Source of the DNA: Betaproteobacteria bacterium
Lineage (GTDB): Bacteria > Pseudomonadota > Gammaproteobacteria > Burkholderiales > SG8-39
Assembly (NCBI GenBank): GCA_004297625.1
Contig: SCTY01000034.1
Location: forward strand, 1 to 64,000
DNA length: 64,000 nt
Reading direction: 5' to 3'
Part shown: positions 15,372 to 25,020 of the stretch, in pieces
How the letters are laid out: each line of letters starts with the position of its first letter
How positions within the stretch are numbered: the stretch's first letter is position 1
Notes under the pieces: generated by a model
The model's database searches: none
What the model saw: the letters and a program-made list of their open reading frames with translations, nothing else
What the model was told of the DNA's origin: nothing
Translations under genes and position numbers: made by a program

Positions 15372-16427
15372 ATGAGCGCAGTGCTTTCCGATCTCCTTCC
15401 TCGCGAGCCCGATCCGCGCGCCGGGGCGGCGCTCATGGCCGGGGGCACGGCGCTGCTCGCGTGCCTTGCGCTGCTGGTTTGCGCTTTTCTCGGCCTGCTG
15501 CCCTGGCAGGTGGCGATTCAGGGCACTGCCGGCGTGGCGACGCTGGTGCTGCTCTTCTACCTCATGATGCGCACCGGGCTGAACCGGCGCTTCAGGGACC
15601 CGAGCCTCGCGACCGAGCAGACCGCGGCGGCGATCCTGTTCCTCGCTTACGTGATGTATCACGCGGCGCCGGTGCGCGAGGCGCTGACGCTGTTCTTCCT
15701 GCTCGTGATGCTCTTCGCCGTGCAGCGCCTGAGCGCCGCGCGGCTCGCTGCGCTCTCGGTGCTCGCCCTTCTCGCCTACGGCACGGTGCTGCACCTGTCG
15801 TATCTGCGCGACCAGAGCGCCATGGACGTCAAGGGCGCGCTCACGCAATTCGCAGTGCTGATGATCGCGCTGCCGTGGTTTGCGGCGATGGGCGGCTACG
15901 TCAACCGCCTGCGCGCGCGGCTCTCCGAAACGAACCGCAGCCTCGAGCAGGCGTTCGGCCGCATGCAGGAATTGGCGGCGCGCGACGAGCTTACCGGCGC
16001 CTACAACCGGCGCTTTCTCATGGAGACCATGACGCGCGAGCAGGCGCGTGCCGCGCGGCTGGGAGCGAGCTGCGCCGTGTGCCTGATCGACGTCGATCAC
16101 TTCAAGACGGTCAACGACACGCTCGGCCATCCGGCCGGCGACGAAGTGCTGAAGCGCGTGGCCGCCGTCGCGGCGCGCGGGCTGCGCGCAGCGGATGTTT
16201 TCGGGCGCTTCGGCGGCGAGGAATTTCTCGCGGTTCTGCCCGACACGGATCGCGCCGGCGCGCTGCTGGTCGCCGAGCGCATCCGCGCCGCCGTGGCGGC
16301 CGAGACGCAGGTCACGGTGACCATCGGCGTGGCGCAATCGGCGAAAGACGACGTCGCCGCGGTTCTAGCACGCGCCGACCAAGCCTTGTATCGGGGCAAA
16401 GCGGCGGGCCGCAATCGAGTCGTATAA
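15372..16427 (+). CDS. Membrane diguanylate cyclase (GGDEF)
   Basis: 351 residues. The N-terminal part has about six membrane helices between residues 20 and 180. A short coiled linker ([19 protein letters not shown]) leads to a complete GGDEF domain: [31 protein letters not shown] and [19 protein letters not shown] is an active-site variant compatible with cyclic-di-GMP synthesis. RAAD five residues upstream is a product-inhibition I-site. The signal sensed by the membrane part is unknown. AAAGGAGGCGG precedes the ATG and a TAGAAT -10-like box lies at 15340. It sits between the glycosylase gene and accA. Confidence 0.9.
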   Translation: MSAVLSDLLPREPDPRAGAALMAGGTALLACLALLVCAFLGLLPWQVAIQGTAGVATLVLLFYLMMRTGLNRRFRDPSLATEQTAAAILFLAYVMYHAAPVREALTLFFLLVMLFAVQRLSAARLAALSVLALLAYGTVLHLSYLRDQSAMDVKGALTQFAVLMIALPWFAAMGGYVNRLRARLSETNRSLEQAFGRMQELAARDELTGAYNRRFLMETMTREQARAARLGASCAVCLIDVDHFKTVNDTLGHPAGDEVLKRVAAVAARGLRAADVFGRFGGEEFLAVLPDTDRAGALLVAERIRAAVAAETQVTVTIGVAQSAKDDVAAVLARADQALYRGKAAGRNRVV

Positions 16428-16428
16428 T
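16423..16428 (+). promoter_or_regulatory. Consensus -10 box (TATAAT) for accA, very close to the start codon
   Basis: TATAAT overlaps the last codons of the GGDEF gene and ends nine bases before the accA ATG (16438). The predicted transcription start is about 16435, leaving a leader of roughly three bases with no Shine-Dalgarno sequence. No clear -35 was found. Confidence 0.5.
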
Positions 16429-16437
16429 CGCGCGCCG

Positions 16438-17406
16438 ATGAAAACCACCTTCCTCGAGTTCGAGCAGCCGATCGCCGAGCTGGAAACCCGAATCGAGGAG
16501 CTGCGCTACGTGCAGGACGACTCGGCGGTGGACATCTCGGAAGAGATCCAGCGCCTCACCAAGCGCAGCCAGACGCTCACCAAGGACATCTACGGCAAGC
16601 TCACGCCGTGGCAGGTCTCGCAGGTGGCGCGTCATCCGCAGCGCCCCTACACGCTCGACTACGTGCAAGTGCTCTTCACTCACTTCGAAGAGCTGCACGG
16701 CGACCGCAGTTTCGCCGACGATCTGTCGATCGTCGGCGGGCTCGCGCGCTTCGGCAACGAGCCGTGCATGGTGATCGGCCACCAGAAAGGCCGCGACACC
16801 AAGGAAAAGATCCTGCGCAACTTCGGCATGCCGAAGCCCGAGGGCTACCGCAAGGCGCTGCGGCTGATGCGCCTCGCGGAAAAATTCCAGCTGCCGGTGT
16901 TCACCTTCGTCGACACGCCCGGCGCCTACCCCGGCATCGACGCCGAGGAGCGCGGCCAGTCCGAGGCGATCGGCAGGAATCTTTTCGAGATGGCCCGCCT
17001 GCGCACGCCGATCATCGTCACGGTGATCGGCGAGGGCGGCTCGGGGGGCGCGCTCGCGATCGCGGTCGGCGACGTGATTCTGATGCTGCAGTACGCGACC
17101 TACTCGGTGATCTCGCCGGAGGGCTGCGCGTCGATTCTCTGGCGCAGCGCGGAGAAGGCCCCGGAAGCCGCCGAGGCGCTCGGCATTACCGCGAGCCGCC
17201 TGAAGACGCTGGGACTCATCGACCGCATCGTGCCCGAGCCGCTGGGCGGCGCGCAGCGCGACCCGCAGGCGACGGCGCAGTCGCTGCGCAAGGCGCTCGC
17301 CGAGGCGCTGAAGCAGCTGAGCGAGAAAAAGCCGAGGGAGCTGGTCGAGGAGCGCCTGGAACGGCTCATGAGCCATGGCAAGTTCAAGGAAGCTGCCGAG
17401 CGCTAG
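16438..17406 (+). CDS. accA: Acetyl-CoA carboxylase carboxyltransferase subunit alpha
   Basis: 322 residues, normal length. AccA and AccD form the carboxyltransferase that makes malonyl-CoA for fatty-acid synthesis. Visible blocks are [80 protein letters not shown], the oxyanion loop [15 protein letters not shown], and [20 protein letters not shown]. The partner accD lies about 29 kb away at 45866. It overlaps tilS by 32 nt, an AccA-TilS pairing common in this group. Its -10 box predicts a nearly leaderless transcript. Confidence 0.97.
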   Translation: MKTTFLEFEQPIAELETRIEELRYVQDDSAVDISEEIQRLTKRSQTLTKDIYGKLTPWQVSQVARHPQRPYTLDYVQVLFTHFEELHGDRSFADDLSIVGGLARFGNEPCMVIGHQKGRDTKEKILRNFGMPKPEGYRKALRLMRLAEKFQLPVFTFVDTPGAYPGIDAEERGQSEAIGRNLFEMARLRTPIIVTVIGEGGSGGALAIAVGDVILMLQYATYSVISPEGCASILWRSAEKAPEAAEALGITASRLKTLGLIDRIVPEPLGGAQRDPQATAQSLRKALAEALKQLSEKKPRELVEERLERLMSHGKFKEAAER

Positions 17407-18577
17407 CGCGCTTCCAAAAGGAAAGAGGGTCGCGGTAGCGCTTTCCGGCGGCGTGGATTCCGTGGTCCTTCTGCACCTGCTCAAGGGCCGCAACGGCCTA
17501 AGCGCCCTCCACGTTCATCACGGCCTGAGTCCCAACGCCGACGCCTGGGCAGCGTTCTGCAGGAAGCTGTGCAGGGCGTGGCGCGTTCCTCTCAAGGTCA
17601 GCAAAGTGAAGGTCACGCCGCGAGGCAAAGGACCGGAAGCGGCCGCGCGCGAGGCGCGCTACGAGGCTTTCAGGAAGTCAAAGGCGCAGGTCATCGCGCT
17701 TGCGCACCATCTCGATGATCAGGCCGAAACCGTGCTCATGAACCTGCTGCGCGGTTCCGGGCTGCGCGGCGCGAGCGGCATGCGGCCGGCGGCGCGCTTC
17801 GGCGACAAGCTTCTTGTGCGGCCGCTGCTCGAGCGCTCGCGCGCGCAGATCCTCGAATACGCGCGCGAACACCGCCTGGAATGGATCGACGACGAAAGCA
17901 ACGCGGACGAGGCGCTTACGCGCAACTTCGTGCGCCTGCGGCTTGGGCCGCTGATCGAAAGCCGCTTTCCCGCCTGGAAGCGATCCCTCGCCCGCGCGGC
18001 GAAGCGCTTTGCGCGCAAGGACGCTCGCGCCGAAGAACTGCTCAGAAGCTACCTGAAACAAAAAGGGCTCAAAGCGCCCAGCGAGGCGAGGCTCGTGGAG
18101 ATGCTGAAGCAACTTACCTCGGGCGGTGCGCGCACAAGGATCGAGCACGACGGAGTGATTCTGCGCGTCTACCGCGGGAAGGTAAGGTTGGAAAAACAAA
18201 CTCCGGCGGCGCCGTTCGCGGCGGTCCCTTGGCGCGGCGAGCGCCGCGTGCCGATTCCTGCGCTCGGCGGCGAATTGCGGTTTCGCAGCGCGCGGGGGGC
18301 CGGCGTTGACGTGGGTCAAATGAAACGCGGCGCGTTCGCGGTGCGATTGCGCTCGGGGGGCGAGAGGCTGCAGCCCGATGCGCGCCGGCCGCGGCGCACG
18401 CTCAAGAACCTGTTCCAGGAAGCCGGCGTGCCGCCCGCAGAGCGCGACCGGCTGCCTTTGCTGTTTTGCGGCGAAGATCTGGTCTGGGTCCCGGGCATCG
18501 GCGTGGACGCCCGCTATCAGGCGGCGGCGCGCACGCGCGGCATGATCCCGGAGTGGCGCCGCGCGTCTATGCACTGA
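17375..18577 (+). CDS. tilS: tRNA(Ile)-lysidine synthetase
   Basis: 400 residues. The PP-loop SGGVDS at 24-29 binds [24 protein letters not shown] and [29 protein letters not shown] complete the catalytic domain. The C-terminal TilS domain ([29 protein letters not shown], then [13 protein letters not shown]) positions the tRNA. The enzyme modifies C34 of the tRNA-Ile CAU anticodon to lysidine and is essential for reading AUA. The ATG at 17375 lies inside the end of accA, indicating translational coupling. Confidence 0.95.
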   Translation: MASSRKLPSASALPKGKRVAVALSGGVDSVVLLHLLKGRNGLSALHVHHGLSPNADAWAAFCRKLCRAWRVPLKVSKVKVTPRGKGPEAAAREARYEAFRKSKAQVIALAHHLDDQAETVLMNLLRGSGLRGASGMRPAARFGDKLLVRPLLERSRAQILEYAREHRLEWIDDESNADEALTRNFVRLRLGPLIESRFPAWKRSLARAAKRFARKDARAEELLRSYLKQKGLKAPSEARLVEMLKQLTSGGARTRIEHDGVILRVYRGKVRLEKQTPAAPFAAVPWRGERRVPIPALGGELRFRSARGAGVDVGQMKRGAFAVRLRSGGERLQPDARRPRRTLKNLFQEAGVPPAERDRLPLLFCGEDLVWVPGIGVDARYQAAARTRGMIPEWRRASMH

Positions 18578-18630
18578 ATGGGCGCTCTGCTATCCTGCCT
18601 CGTCATCGCGACGTTACCGGAGAACTTGCA

Positions 18631-19671
18631 ATGCTCAAGACAAAGCTCAGTTTCAGGTTTGCAGTCTCGGCGTCGGCCGTTGCCGCGCTCTTCGCTGTCT
18701 CGTTGATCGAGCCGGCCTACGCGCAGGAGCGCAAGTCGATCCGCTGGGCGACTTCCAGCGTGGATTCGTACGGCTACAAAGTCGCCGCCTCGATGGTCAA
18801 GATCGTCGAGGAAGCGCTCGGCGGCCAATACACCGTCACGGTGAATCCTTATCCGTCGACGACCGGCGCGATGAAGGCGGCGATGGACGGCACAGGCGAG
18901 ATCGGCTACACGGCCGACGTCGGCATGACGCAGCTTTATGCCGGCGAAGGCGGCTTCAAGGGCTACCAGGCGGCGAAGGGCAAGCTGGTGCACACCTGGT
19001 ACGCCTACCCGATGGAATCGTTCATGGCTGTTGCGGCCAAGGACGCCGGCAAGTACAAGTGCTGGGGCGACTTCAGCGGCAAGCCCGTTTTCTTCACCAC
19101 CGCGGGCTTCATGAACTGGCTCAACTTCCAGCGCATCTACAAGACTCTCGGCTACCAGTTCAAGCACGTCCAGATCGACCCGAAGAGCCAGACCGATGCG
19201 CTGCAGGCCGGCACGATCGCCGGCTCGGTCGCCTATACGACCGCCGGCCGCTCGCTCGCGCCGTACTGGAAAGAGACCGAAGTACGCATGGACGTGAAGG
19301 TGATCAATCCGTGCCCGCAAGAGGTAAGCAAGCTCAAGGCGGCCGGCCTCGCCGTCGTCGACGTCAATCCCAAGGAGGCGTTCAGCAAGGACGTCGGCGT
19401 GCAGCAGATCCAGGGCGTGCCGATCCTGTTCGCCTACAACGTGCGCCAGGACATGCCCGAGGAAGTGGTCTACAAGATGGTGAGCGCGTTCGACAAGAAC
19501 AAGGACAAGCTCGCCGCCGCCGATCCGGGATTCACGCCGATGGCGAAGGATTTCGTCGGCATGCAGGTGCAGGGCATCAACGCCAACCCGGACATTCCCG
19601 TGCACCCGGGCCTCGCCAGGTTCCTGAAAGAGCGCAAGGCCTGGAACGACAAGTGGAAGATCGCCAAGTAG
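18631..19671 (+). CDS. TAXI family TRAP transporter solute-binding protein
   Basis: 346 residues with a signal peptide (LSFRFAVSASAVAALFAVSLIEPAYAQ). The mature part begins ERKSIRWATSSVDSYGYKVAASMVKIVEEALGG and continues YPSTTGAMKAAMDGTGEIGYTADVGMTQLYAGEGGF, a TAXI-type receptor arrangement. TAXI receptors deliver ligands such as glutamate or other carboxylates to fused TRAP permeases. ATG 18631 follows CCGGAGAAC; frames reading further upstream would run inside tilS. The permease follows after a 69-bp gap with a GC-rich stem-loop. The ligand is unknown. Confidence 0.9.
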   Translation: MLKTKLSFRFAVSASAVAALFAVSLIEPAYAQERKSIRWATSSVDSYGYKVAASMVKIVEEALGGQYTVTVNPYPSTTGAMKAAMDGTGEIGYTADVGMTQLYAGEGGFKGYQAAKGKLVHTWYAYPMESFMAVAAKDAGKYKCWGDFSGKPVFFTTAGFMNWLNFQRIYKTLGYQFKHVQIDPKSQTDALQAGTIAGSVAYTTAGRSLAPYWKETEVRMDVKVINPCPQEVSKLKAAGLAVVDVNPKEAFSKDVGVQQIQGVPILFAYNVRQDMPEEVVYKMVSAFDKNKDKLAAADPGFTPMAKDFVGMQVQGINANPDIPVHPGLARFLKERKAWNDKWKIAK

Positions 19672-19695
19672 CCGCGCAGCAGGGCTGAAGCATAA

Positions 19696-19718
19696 GGCGC
19701 CGGCAGGGGACCGGCGCC
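19696..19718 (+). promoter_or_regulatory. Stem-loop between TAXI receptor and permease genes
   Basis: A perfect 8-bp stem (GGCGCCGG with CCGGCGCC) around a 7-nt loop, 24 nt after the receptor stop and just before the AAAGGAGGAG Shine-Dalgarno sequence of the permease. There is no T-run, so it is more likely an mRNA-stabilising or attenuating hairpin that lets the receptor be made in excess of the permease. Confidence 0.55.
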
Positions 19719-19740
19719 CAAAAGGAGGAGAACAAAAAGC

Positions 19741-21702
19741 ATGCTGCGCGAGCGGCTGAAGCGCCTCGCCACTCTGCCGAGCCTGATCTTCGTCTTCGGG
19801 ACGATCCAGTTCGTCTGGCTCGTCTGGTACTTCTACACCGGCTACGGCGGCCCGCAGGAATTGTGCGCGCAGGTGCTGTCCATCGCGCTCATCCTGCAGG
19901 TGCTCTTCATGTACAACAAAGGCGACTTGTACGCCTGGCTGCCCGTCTGGGCGAACCGCGTGATCGTCGCCCTCTACATCGCCGTCTGCCTGTACGCGCT
20001 CTACTATTTTCTCCGCTACTTCGAAGACGTCGCGATCTACCGGCAGGGCTCGTACACGACGCAGGATTTCATCGTCGGGCTTCTCATGTTCCTGCTGGTG
20101 ATGGAGCTCTCACGCCTCGCCCATCCCACGCTGTTCTGGGTCAATGTCGTCCTGGTCGTGTATACCCTATGGGGCTACCTCAGCCCGGTGGACTTCTTCT
20201 GGCATCCCGGAACGAGCTTCTACCGCATCGTCACTTCGAGCACGGTCGAGCTCTCGACGGGCATCTGGGGCATCTACGGCCAGCTCGCGCTGACGCTGAT
20301 CGCCGCCTTCCTGCTGCTCGCCGCAGCCGCCAACGGCTTCGGCGCGCAAAACGCGATGATCAACGTGATGCGGCGCCTTGCCGGCCGCTCGCGGCAGCTG
20401 GTTCCGCAGTCGGCGGTTCTCGGCTCGCTCGCGGTCGGCATGATCAGCGGCAGCGGATCGGCCAACGCGATCGTGGTCGGCAGCATCACGATCCCGCTCA
20501 TGAAGCGCTACGGCGTGCCGGGCGCATTTGCCGGCGCCATCGAGAGCTCGGCATCGATGGGCGGGCTCATCATGCCGCCGATGATGGGCGTCGGCGCGTT
20601 CCTCATGTCGGAGTTTCTCGGCGTGCCGTATTGGGACGTCGTGGTTCGCGGATTCGGGCTCGCGCTCGTCTACTACGCAACGCTTGCCCTGGTGGTCTAT
20701 CTTCTTTGCGTGCGGCTGTTGCCGCGCGATTACGTCCCGGCGCCGACGGTTCCGCTCTACGATCAGGTGAAAACGGGGATCTTCTTCCTTTCCGTCGCCT
20801 TCCTCATCGTCCTGCTGGGATGGGCGGGTTTCGGCGAGCTGCTGGCGGCGCTCTATACCGGCGCGTTCATGCTCGGGTTGCTGGTGCTGGCATACCTCTA
20901 CTTCAAGCACGCGCGCAGAGACCCGTTGGTGGCGAAAGAGTCGTTATTCGGCAATCTTCGCCTCGTGATCCAGACCCACGCCGAAATGACGTCGTATCTG
21001 ACGCTTCTGCTGGCGACCCTCGGGATCATGATCGGGCTTTTCACCGTGACCGGCTTCATCAACCGCATGGGCGCGGCGCTGCTCGATCTCGGCGCCTGGA
21101 ACATCGTCGCCATGATCCTGATGGCGTACCTGTTCGGATGGCTGGTCGGCGCCGGGCTGCCGCCGACGGCCACCTACATCATCGGCGCGGTCATCATCGT
21201 CGGACCGATGCGCGAGATGGGCGTGAATCCCTGGGTTGCCCACTTCTTCGTCTTCCTGCTCTCCGTCTGGGGCGAGCTGTCGCCGCCGACCTCGCTCACC
21301 GCGGCCGTCGCGGCGCGCATCGCGGAGGCCTCGTTCATGCGCACCATGTGGGAGGCGCTGAAGATTGCCCTGCCGATCACGCTCATGACGTTCGCCATAT
21401 TCGCCCGCACCGACATGGTGGTGAATCCGGGCTGGCGCCAGGTGCTCGCCTCGGCGATCGTGCTCGTCGGCACGTCGAGCATCGGGTTCGCGATGTTCGG
21501 GCGCTTCGTCGAGCGCCCGGTCTCGGACGTGCTGCTGCGCATAGCGCTCGCCGCGTTCGCCTTCGTGGCGCTTTTGTATCCCGACGGCAACGTCGCGCTC
21601 GGCGCGGCGCTGATCGCGCTGCCGGTCACCGTCTTCGGCGTCTGGCGCCACCGGCACATCGCCTCGCCGAAGGGCGAGCTGCAGGCGCAGCCCGCCGCCT
21701 AG
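19741..21702 (+). CDS. TRAP transporter permease, fused DctQ-DctM (TAXI-associated)
   Basis: 653 residues, nearly all membrane. The first 150-200 residues form the small-permease part. The rest is the DctM domain, with SAVLGSLAVGMISGSGSANAIVVGSITIPLMKRYGVPGAFAGAIESSASMGGLIMPPMMGVGAFLMSEFLGV and, in the second half, LVGAGLPPTATYIIGAVIIVGPM and SVWGELSPPTSLTAAVAARIAEASF. Fused permeases pair with TAXI receptors, and one is encoded directly upstream. Import is expected to be driven by an ion gradient. No accessory metabolic gene is attached, so context does not reveal the substrate. Confidence 0.92.
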   Translation: MLRERLKRLATLPSLIFVFGTIQFVWLVWYFYTGYGGPQELCAQVLSIALILQVLFMYNKGDLYAWLPVWANRVIVALYIAVCLYALYYFLRYFEDVAIYRQGSYTTQDFIVGLLMFLLVMELSRLAHPTLFWVNVVLVVYTLWGYLSPVDFFWHPGTSFYRIVTSSTVELSTGIWGIYGQLALTLIAAFLLLAAAANGFGAQNAMINVMRRLAGRSRQLVPQSAVLGSLAVGMISGSGSANAIVVGSITIPLMKRYGVPGAFAGAIESSASMGGLIMPPMMGVGAFLMSEFLGVPYWDVVVRGFGLALVYYATLALVVYLLCVRLLPRDYVPAPTVPLYDQVKTGIFFLSVAFLIVLLGWAGFGELLAALYTGAFMLGLLVLAYLYFKHARRDPLVAKESLFGNLRLVIQTHAEMTSYLTLLLATLGIMIGLFTVTGFINRMGAALLDLGAWNIVAMILMAYLFGWLVGAGLPPTATYIIGAVIIVGPMREMGVNPWVAHFFVFLLSVWGELSPPTSLTAAVAARIAEASFMRTMWEALKIALPITLMTFAIFARTDMVVNPGWRQVLASAIVLVGTSSIGFAMFGRFVERPVSDVLLRIALAAFAFVALLYPDGNVALGAALIALPVTVFGVWRHRHIASPKGELQAQPAA

Positions 21703-21712
21703 ACCGAATCAA

Positions 21713-21764
21713 AATCAGGGACAGACCACGTTTTCCTGGAGGAAAACGTGGTCTGTCCCTGATT
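21713..21764. repeat. Perfect 25-bp inverted repeat with a 2-nt loop
   Basis: The arms 21713-21737 and 21740-21764 are exact reverse complements around GG. The sequence begins AATCAGGGACAGACC. It lies 10 bp after the TRAP permease stop. It could act as a terminator in either direction although only short T-runs follow. The core GGGACAGACC resembles GGGTCAGAGC in the palindrome at 55982, suggesting one dispersed repeat family. Confidence 0.9.
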
Positions 21765-21852
21765 AGCTCTGCTCCGGCATTCGATCAGCTCGCACAGCGT
21801 GGCGATGCGCCCGGAAAATTCGCTGCGGACCTGTCGGATCATGCTAACCCTT

Positions 21853-21861
21853 TGCTAAAAT
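21853..21861 (+). promoter_or_regulatory. Extended -10 element for ndk
   Basis: TGCTAAAAT matches the extended -10 form (TGn followed by TAAAAT). Transcription would start near 21868, 25 nt before the ndk ATG at 21893. It overlaps the alternative ATG at 21860, which argues against that start. No -35 was recognised. Confidence 0.45.
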
Positions 21862-21892
21862 GGCGAAATTTACTTTCCGGACCCTAAAGGCA

Positions 21893-22318
21893 ATGGCAGC
21901 CGAGCGCACCCTCTCCATCATCAAGCCCGACGCGGTAAGGAAGAACGTCATCGGCCAGATTCTCGCGCGCTTCGAGACGGCGGGGCTGCGCATCGTGGCC
22001 GCGCGTATGACGCATCTTTCGCGCGCCGAAGCCGAAGGCTTCTACGCGGTGCACCGCGGCCGGCCGTTCTTCGGCGACCTCGTGGAGTTCATGACCTCCG
22101 GGCCGGTGCTTATCCAGGTGCTGGAAGGCGAGGGCGCGATCGCGAAAAACCGCGAGCTGATGGGCGCCACCGATCCGAAGAAGGCGGCGAAGGGCACCAT
22201 CCGCGCCGACTTCGCGGACTCGATCGATGCGAACGCGGTCCACGGGTCCGATGGCCCGGACACCGCCAAGACCGAGGTCGCGTACTTCTTTCCGGCCTGC
22301 GAGGTGTATTCAAGGTGA
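21893..22318 (+). CDS. ndk: Nucleoside diphosphate kinase
   Basis: 141 residues, the usual length. It transfers the gamma-phosphate from ATP to nucleoside diphosphates through a phosphohistidine. The N-terminus [20 protein letters not shown] and the active-site block [20 protein letters not shown], with its catalytic His near residue 118, are intact. I chose ATG 21893 because an ATG at 21860 would add eleven non-conserved residues and overlap the -10 element. The stop overlaps the rlmN GTG start by 3 nt. Confidence 0.97.
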   Translation: MAAERTLSIIKPDAVRKNVIGQILARFETAGLRIVAARMTHLSRAEAEGFYAVHRGRPFFGDLVEFMTSGPVLIQVLEGEGAIAKNRELMGATDPKKAAKGTIRADFADSIDANAVHGSDGPDTAKTEVAYFFPACEVYSR

Positions 22319-23418
22319 ATGAGGCGGTGAAGCGGAACCTCCTCGGTCTCGACGCGCAGGCGCTCGGGCGCTTCTTCGAGGCGCTGGGCGAGAAGCCGTT
22401 CCGCGCCCGCCAGGTGCTGCGCTGGATCCACCAGCAGAGCGAGTCCGACTTCGCCCGCATGAGCGACCTGTCGAAGGCCCTGCGCGACAAGCTCGCCGAA
22501 ACCGCCTGCATCGTCGCGCCGGCGATCGTCGGCGACACGCCGGCCGAAGACGGCACGCGCAAGTGGCTGGTGAAGGTCGACGGCGCCAACGCGGTGGAGT
22601 CGGTGTTCATTCCGGAAACCGCCCGCGCCACGCTGTGCGTCTCCAGCCAGGCCGGCTGCGTGCTCGATTGCTCGTTCTGCGCGACGGGCAAGCAGGGGTT
22701 CAACCGCAATCTGACCGCTGCCGAGATCGTCGGCCAGCTCTGGTCTGCCAACAAAATACTCGGGGTTGAGCGCAAGACCGAGCGGATCATTTCGAACGTT
22801 GTCTTCATGGGCATGGGCGAGCCGATGCTCAACCTCGACCACGTCATCCCGGCGCTGCGGCTGATGCTGGACGACAACGCGTATGGGCTGTCGCGCCGGC
22901 GCGTGACGGTGTCGACCTCCGGCGTGATCCCGGGGATCGACCGGCTGCGCGACGAATGCCCCGTGGCGCTCGCCGTGTCGCTGCACGCGCCCAACGATCG
23001 GCTGCGCGACGAGCTGGTGCCGGTCAACCGCAAGTACCCGCTTTCCGCGCTCATCGCCGCGTGCAACCGCTATCTCGAGAAGGCGCCGCGCGACTTCATC
23101 ACCTTCGAGTACGTCATGCTCGAAGGCGTCAACGACACCGAGGCGCATGCGCGGGAGGCCGCCGCGCTGGCGCGCCGCGTGCGCTGCAAGTACAACCTGA
23201 TTCCGTTCAATCCCTTTGCCGGATCGGGCTACAAGCGCTCGAGCGCCGAGCGCATCCGGCGATTCGCCGAGATCCTGCAGCGCGCCGGCGTCACGGTCAC
23301 TACCCGGAAAACAAGAGGCGACGACATCGCAGCGGCCTGCGGGCAGCTCGCCGGCGACGTCGCCGACCGGACGCGCCGCAGCGCTCGGCGCGTACCTATA
23401 AAGGAGGTGCACGCGTGA
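22315..23418 (+). CDS. rlmN: 23S rRNA A2503 / tRNA A37 C2-methyltransferase
   Basis: 367 residues. A radical-SAM enzyme that methylates A2503 of 23S rRNA and A37 of some tRNAs. The cluster cysteines C115, C119 and C122 lie in [29 protein letters not shown] and [22 protein letters not shown] are SAM-site blocks, and [10 protein letters not shown] followed by [10 protein letters not shown] is the usual C-terminal part. The GTG at 22315 overlaps the ndk stop. The 3' end holds AAAGGAGGTGC, the Shine-Dalgarno sequence of pilW. Confidence 0.96.
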   Translation: MNEAVKRNLLGLDAQALGRFFEALGEKPFRARQVLRWIHQQSESDFARMSDLSKALRDKLAETACIVAPAIVGDTPAEDGTRKWLVKVDGANAVESVFIPETARATLCVSSQAGCVLDCSFCATGKQGFNRNLTAAEIVGQLWSANKILGVERKTERIISNVVFMGMGEPMLNLDHVIPALRLMLDDNAYGLSRRRVTVSTSGVIPGIDRLRDECPVALAVSLHAPNDRLRDELVPVNRKYPLSALIAACNRYLEKAPRDFITFEYVMLEGVNDTEAHAREAAALARRVRCKYNLIPFNPFAGSGYKRSSAERIRRFAEILQRAGVTVTTRKTRGDDIAAACGQLAGDVADRTRRSARRVPIKEVHA

Positions 23419-24191
23419 GACGCTTCGTGTACGCCGCAAGCCTGCTCGTCGTCGCCGCATGCTCGACCCCGGCGCCGGTCGAGCCGTCGATGGACACCGG
23501 CGCCATCGGTGAAATCGGCGACCCGCGCAACCGGGCGCGCGTCCACACGGAGCTCGCCGCCGAGTATTACTCGCGCGGCAACATGGGGGTCGCGCTCGAG
23601 GAGCTGCGCACCGCGACGGCCGCCGACTCCTCCTACGCCCCGGCCTACAGCGCGTTGGGCCTCGTCTACATGGAGCTGCGCGAGAACCAGCTCGCCGAGC
23701 AGAATTTCGAGCGCGCGCTGCGCCTTGCGCCCAACGACGGCGACATCAACCATAACTACGGCTGGTTCCTGTGCCAGACCAAGCGCGAGCCGCAGTCCAT
23801 CAAGTACTTCATGCAGGCGGTGCGCAACCCGCTGTACGCGACGCCGTGGCGCTCGTGGAGCGCGGCGGGCGTCTGCACGATGCGCACGAACAACCTCAAG
23901 GACGCCGAGGACTTCTTCCAGCGCGCGCTGAAGCTCGATCCGGACGAGCCGCAGGCGCTGCTGCAGCTCGGGCAGATCCGCTACCGGCAGGGGAGCATGC
24001 CGGAAGCGCGCAGGCTGGTCACGCGCTACAACAAGCTCGTCAACCCGAGCGCCGAATCGCTGTGGCTCGCGCTGCGCATCGAGCGCAAGCTCGGCGAGTA
24101 CGTCGCCGAGCGCAGCTATGCCAATCAGCTGCGCCGGCGCTACCCCAGATCGCCGGAGTACCAGGCGCTGCAACGGGGCCAGTTTGACTGA
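23415..24191 (+). CDS. pilW: Type IV pilus biogenesis/stability lipoprotein (TPR)
   Basis: 258 residues. The N-terminus is a lipoprotein signal ([18 protein letters not shown], lipobox VAAC). About five TPR-like repeats follow, including [50 protein letters not shown] and [24 protein letters not shown]. PilW/PilF helps assemble or localise the PilQ secretin at the outer membrane. The GTG start at 23415 overlaps the rlmN stop and is preceded by an excellent Shine-Dalgarno sequence. This place in the ndk-rlmN-pilW-rodZ run is conserved in Betaproteobacteria. Confidence 0.92.
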   Translation: MRRFVYAASLLVVAACSTPAPVEPSMDTGAIGEIGDPRNRARVHTELAAEYYSRGNMGVALEELRTATAADSSYAPAYSALGLVYMELRENQLAEQNFERALRLAPNDGDINHNYGWFLCQTKREPQSIKYFMQAVRNPLYATPWRSWSAAGVCTMRTNNLKDAEDFFQRALKLDPDEPQALLQLGQIRYRQGSMPEARRLVTRYNKLVNPSAESLWLALRIERKLGEYVAERSYANQLRRRYPRSPEYQALQRGQFD

Positions 24192-25020
24192 GCTGACCGG
24201 CGTCGGCGCCGAGCTGAAGCAGGCGCGCGAAAGCCGCGGGCTCTCCATAGAGGACGTGGCCCAGCAGCTGAAGTTCGCGCCGCGCCAGATTGAATCGCTG
24301 GAAGCCGAGCGCTTCGAGCGCCTGCCCGGCCCGACTATTGCGCGCGGCATGGTGCGCAACTATGCGCGCCTGCTCAAGCTCGAGCCCGAGCCGATGCTCG
24401 AGCGCATGGCGCCGCGCGTCGCGCCGGCAACCGATTCGGCGGAGCTCGCGGCGCGCTTCAAGCAACCCGTGCCGTTCTCCGATAGCGGCCGGCGCTCGAC
24501 TCTGATGTACGCCGGTTTTTCCATCGGCGTGTTGCTTCTCGTCGCGGTCGTCGCGTATACGTGGCAGCGCGAGGGCGCCACGCCGGAGTTCGTGGCGCCC
24601 GCGCAGCCGCAGCGCGAAGCCGATAAACCCGCGCCGGCGGTTGCCGCCGCGCCCGCGCCGCAGCCGGTGCGCGCCCAGGAGCCGCCGCCCGCGACGCAGC
24701 CGGAAGCGCAGCCAAAGGTGGAGAAACCGGTAGCGCAAAGCCCCAACCCGGAGCCGGAACAGCCCAAGCCTGTCCCTGCAGGCGTGCAGCAGCTGGTTTT
24801 CCGCCTGGAGAAGGAAGCCTGGCTCGAAGTCCACGACGGCGCCGGACGCCTGCTCGTGTCCTCGCTCAACCCCGCCGGCACGGAGCGCTCGGTACGGGGC
24901 CGGCCGCCGTTCGAAATAGTGATCGGCAACGCCTCCAGCGTGACGCTCACGCAGAACGGGCGCCCGGTCGACCTCAAGCCCCACATCAAGGTCGAAGTCG
25001 CCCGCTTCACTCTCAAATGA
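24184..25020 (+). CDS. rodZ: Cytoskeleton protein RodZ
   Basis: 278 residues. An N-terminal Cro/XRE-like helix-turn-helix ([24 protein letters not shown]...[29 protein letters not shown]) binds MreB rather than DNA. A single membrane helix lies near residues 108-127 ([21 protein letters not shown]). A Pro/Ala-rich periplasmic linker and a C-terminal beta domain follow ([22 protein letters not shown]...[14 protein letters not shown]). RodZ links MreB to the elongation machinery. The start is TTG at 24184, overlapping the pilW stop. It ends in a 4-nt overlap with ispG. Confidence 0.93.
   Translation: MTELTGVGAELKQARESRGLSIEDVAQQLKFAPRQIESLEAERFERLPGPTIARGMVRNYARLLKLEPEPMLERMAPRVAPATDSAELAARFKQPVPFSDSGRRSTLMYAGFSIGVLLLVAVVAYTWQREGATPEFVAPAQPQREADKPAPAVAAAPAPQPVRAQEPPPATQPEAQPKVEKPVAQSPNPEPEQPKPVPAGVQQLVFRLEKEAWLEVHDGAGRLLVSSLNPAGTERSVRGRPPFEIVIGNASSVTLTQNGRPVDLKPHIKVEVARFTLK

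Noticed and set aside
21860..21893. An earlier ATG for ndk.
   Set aside because: It adds residues outside the conserved family and lies on the extended -10 element.
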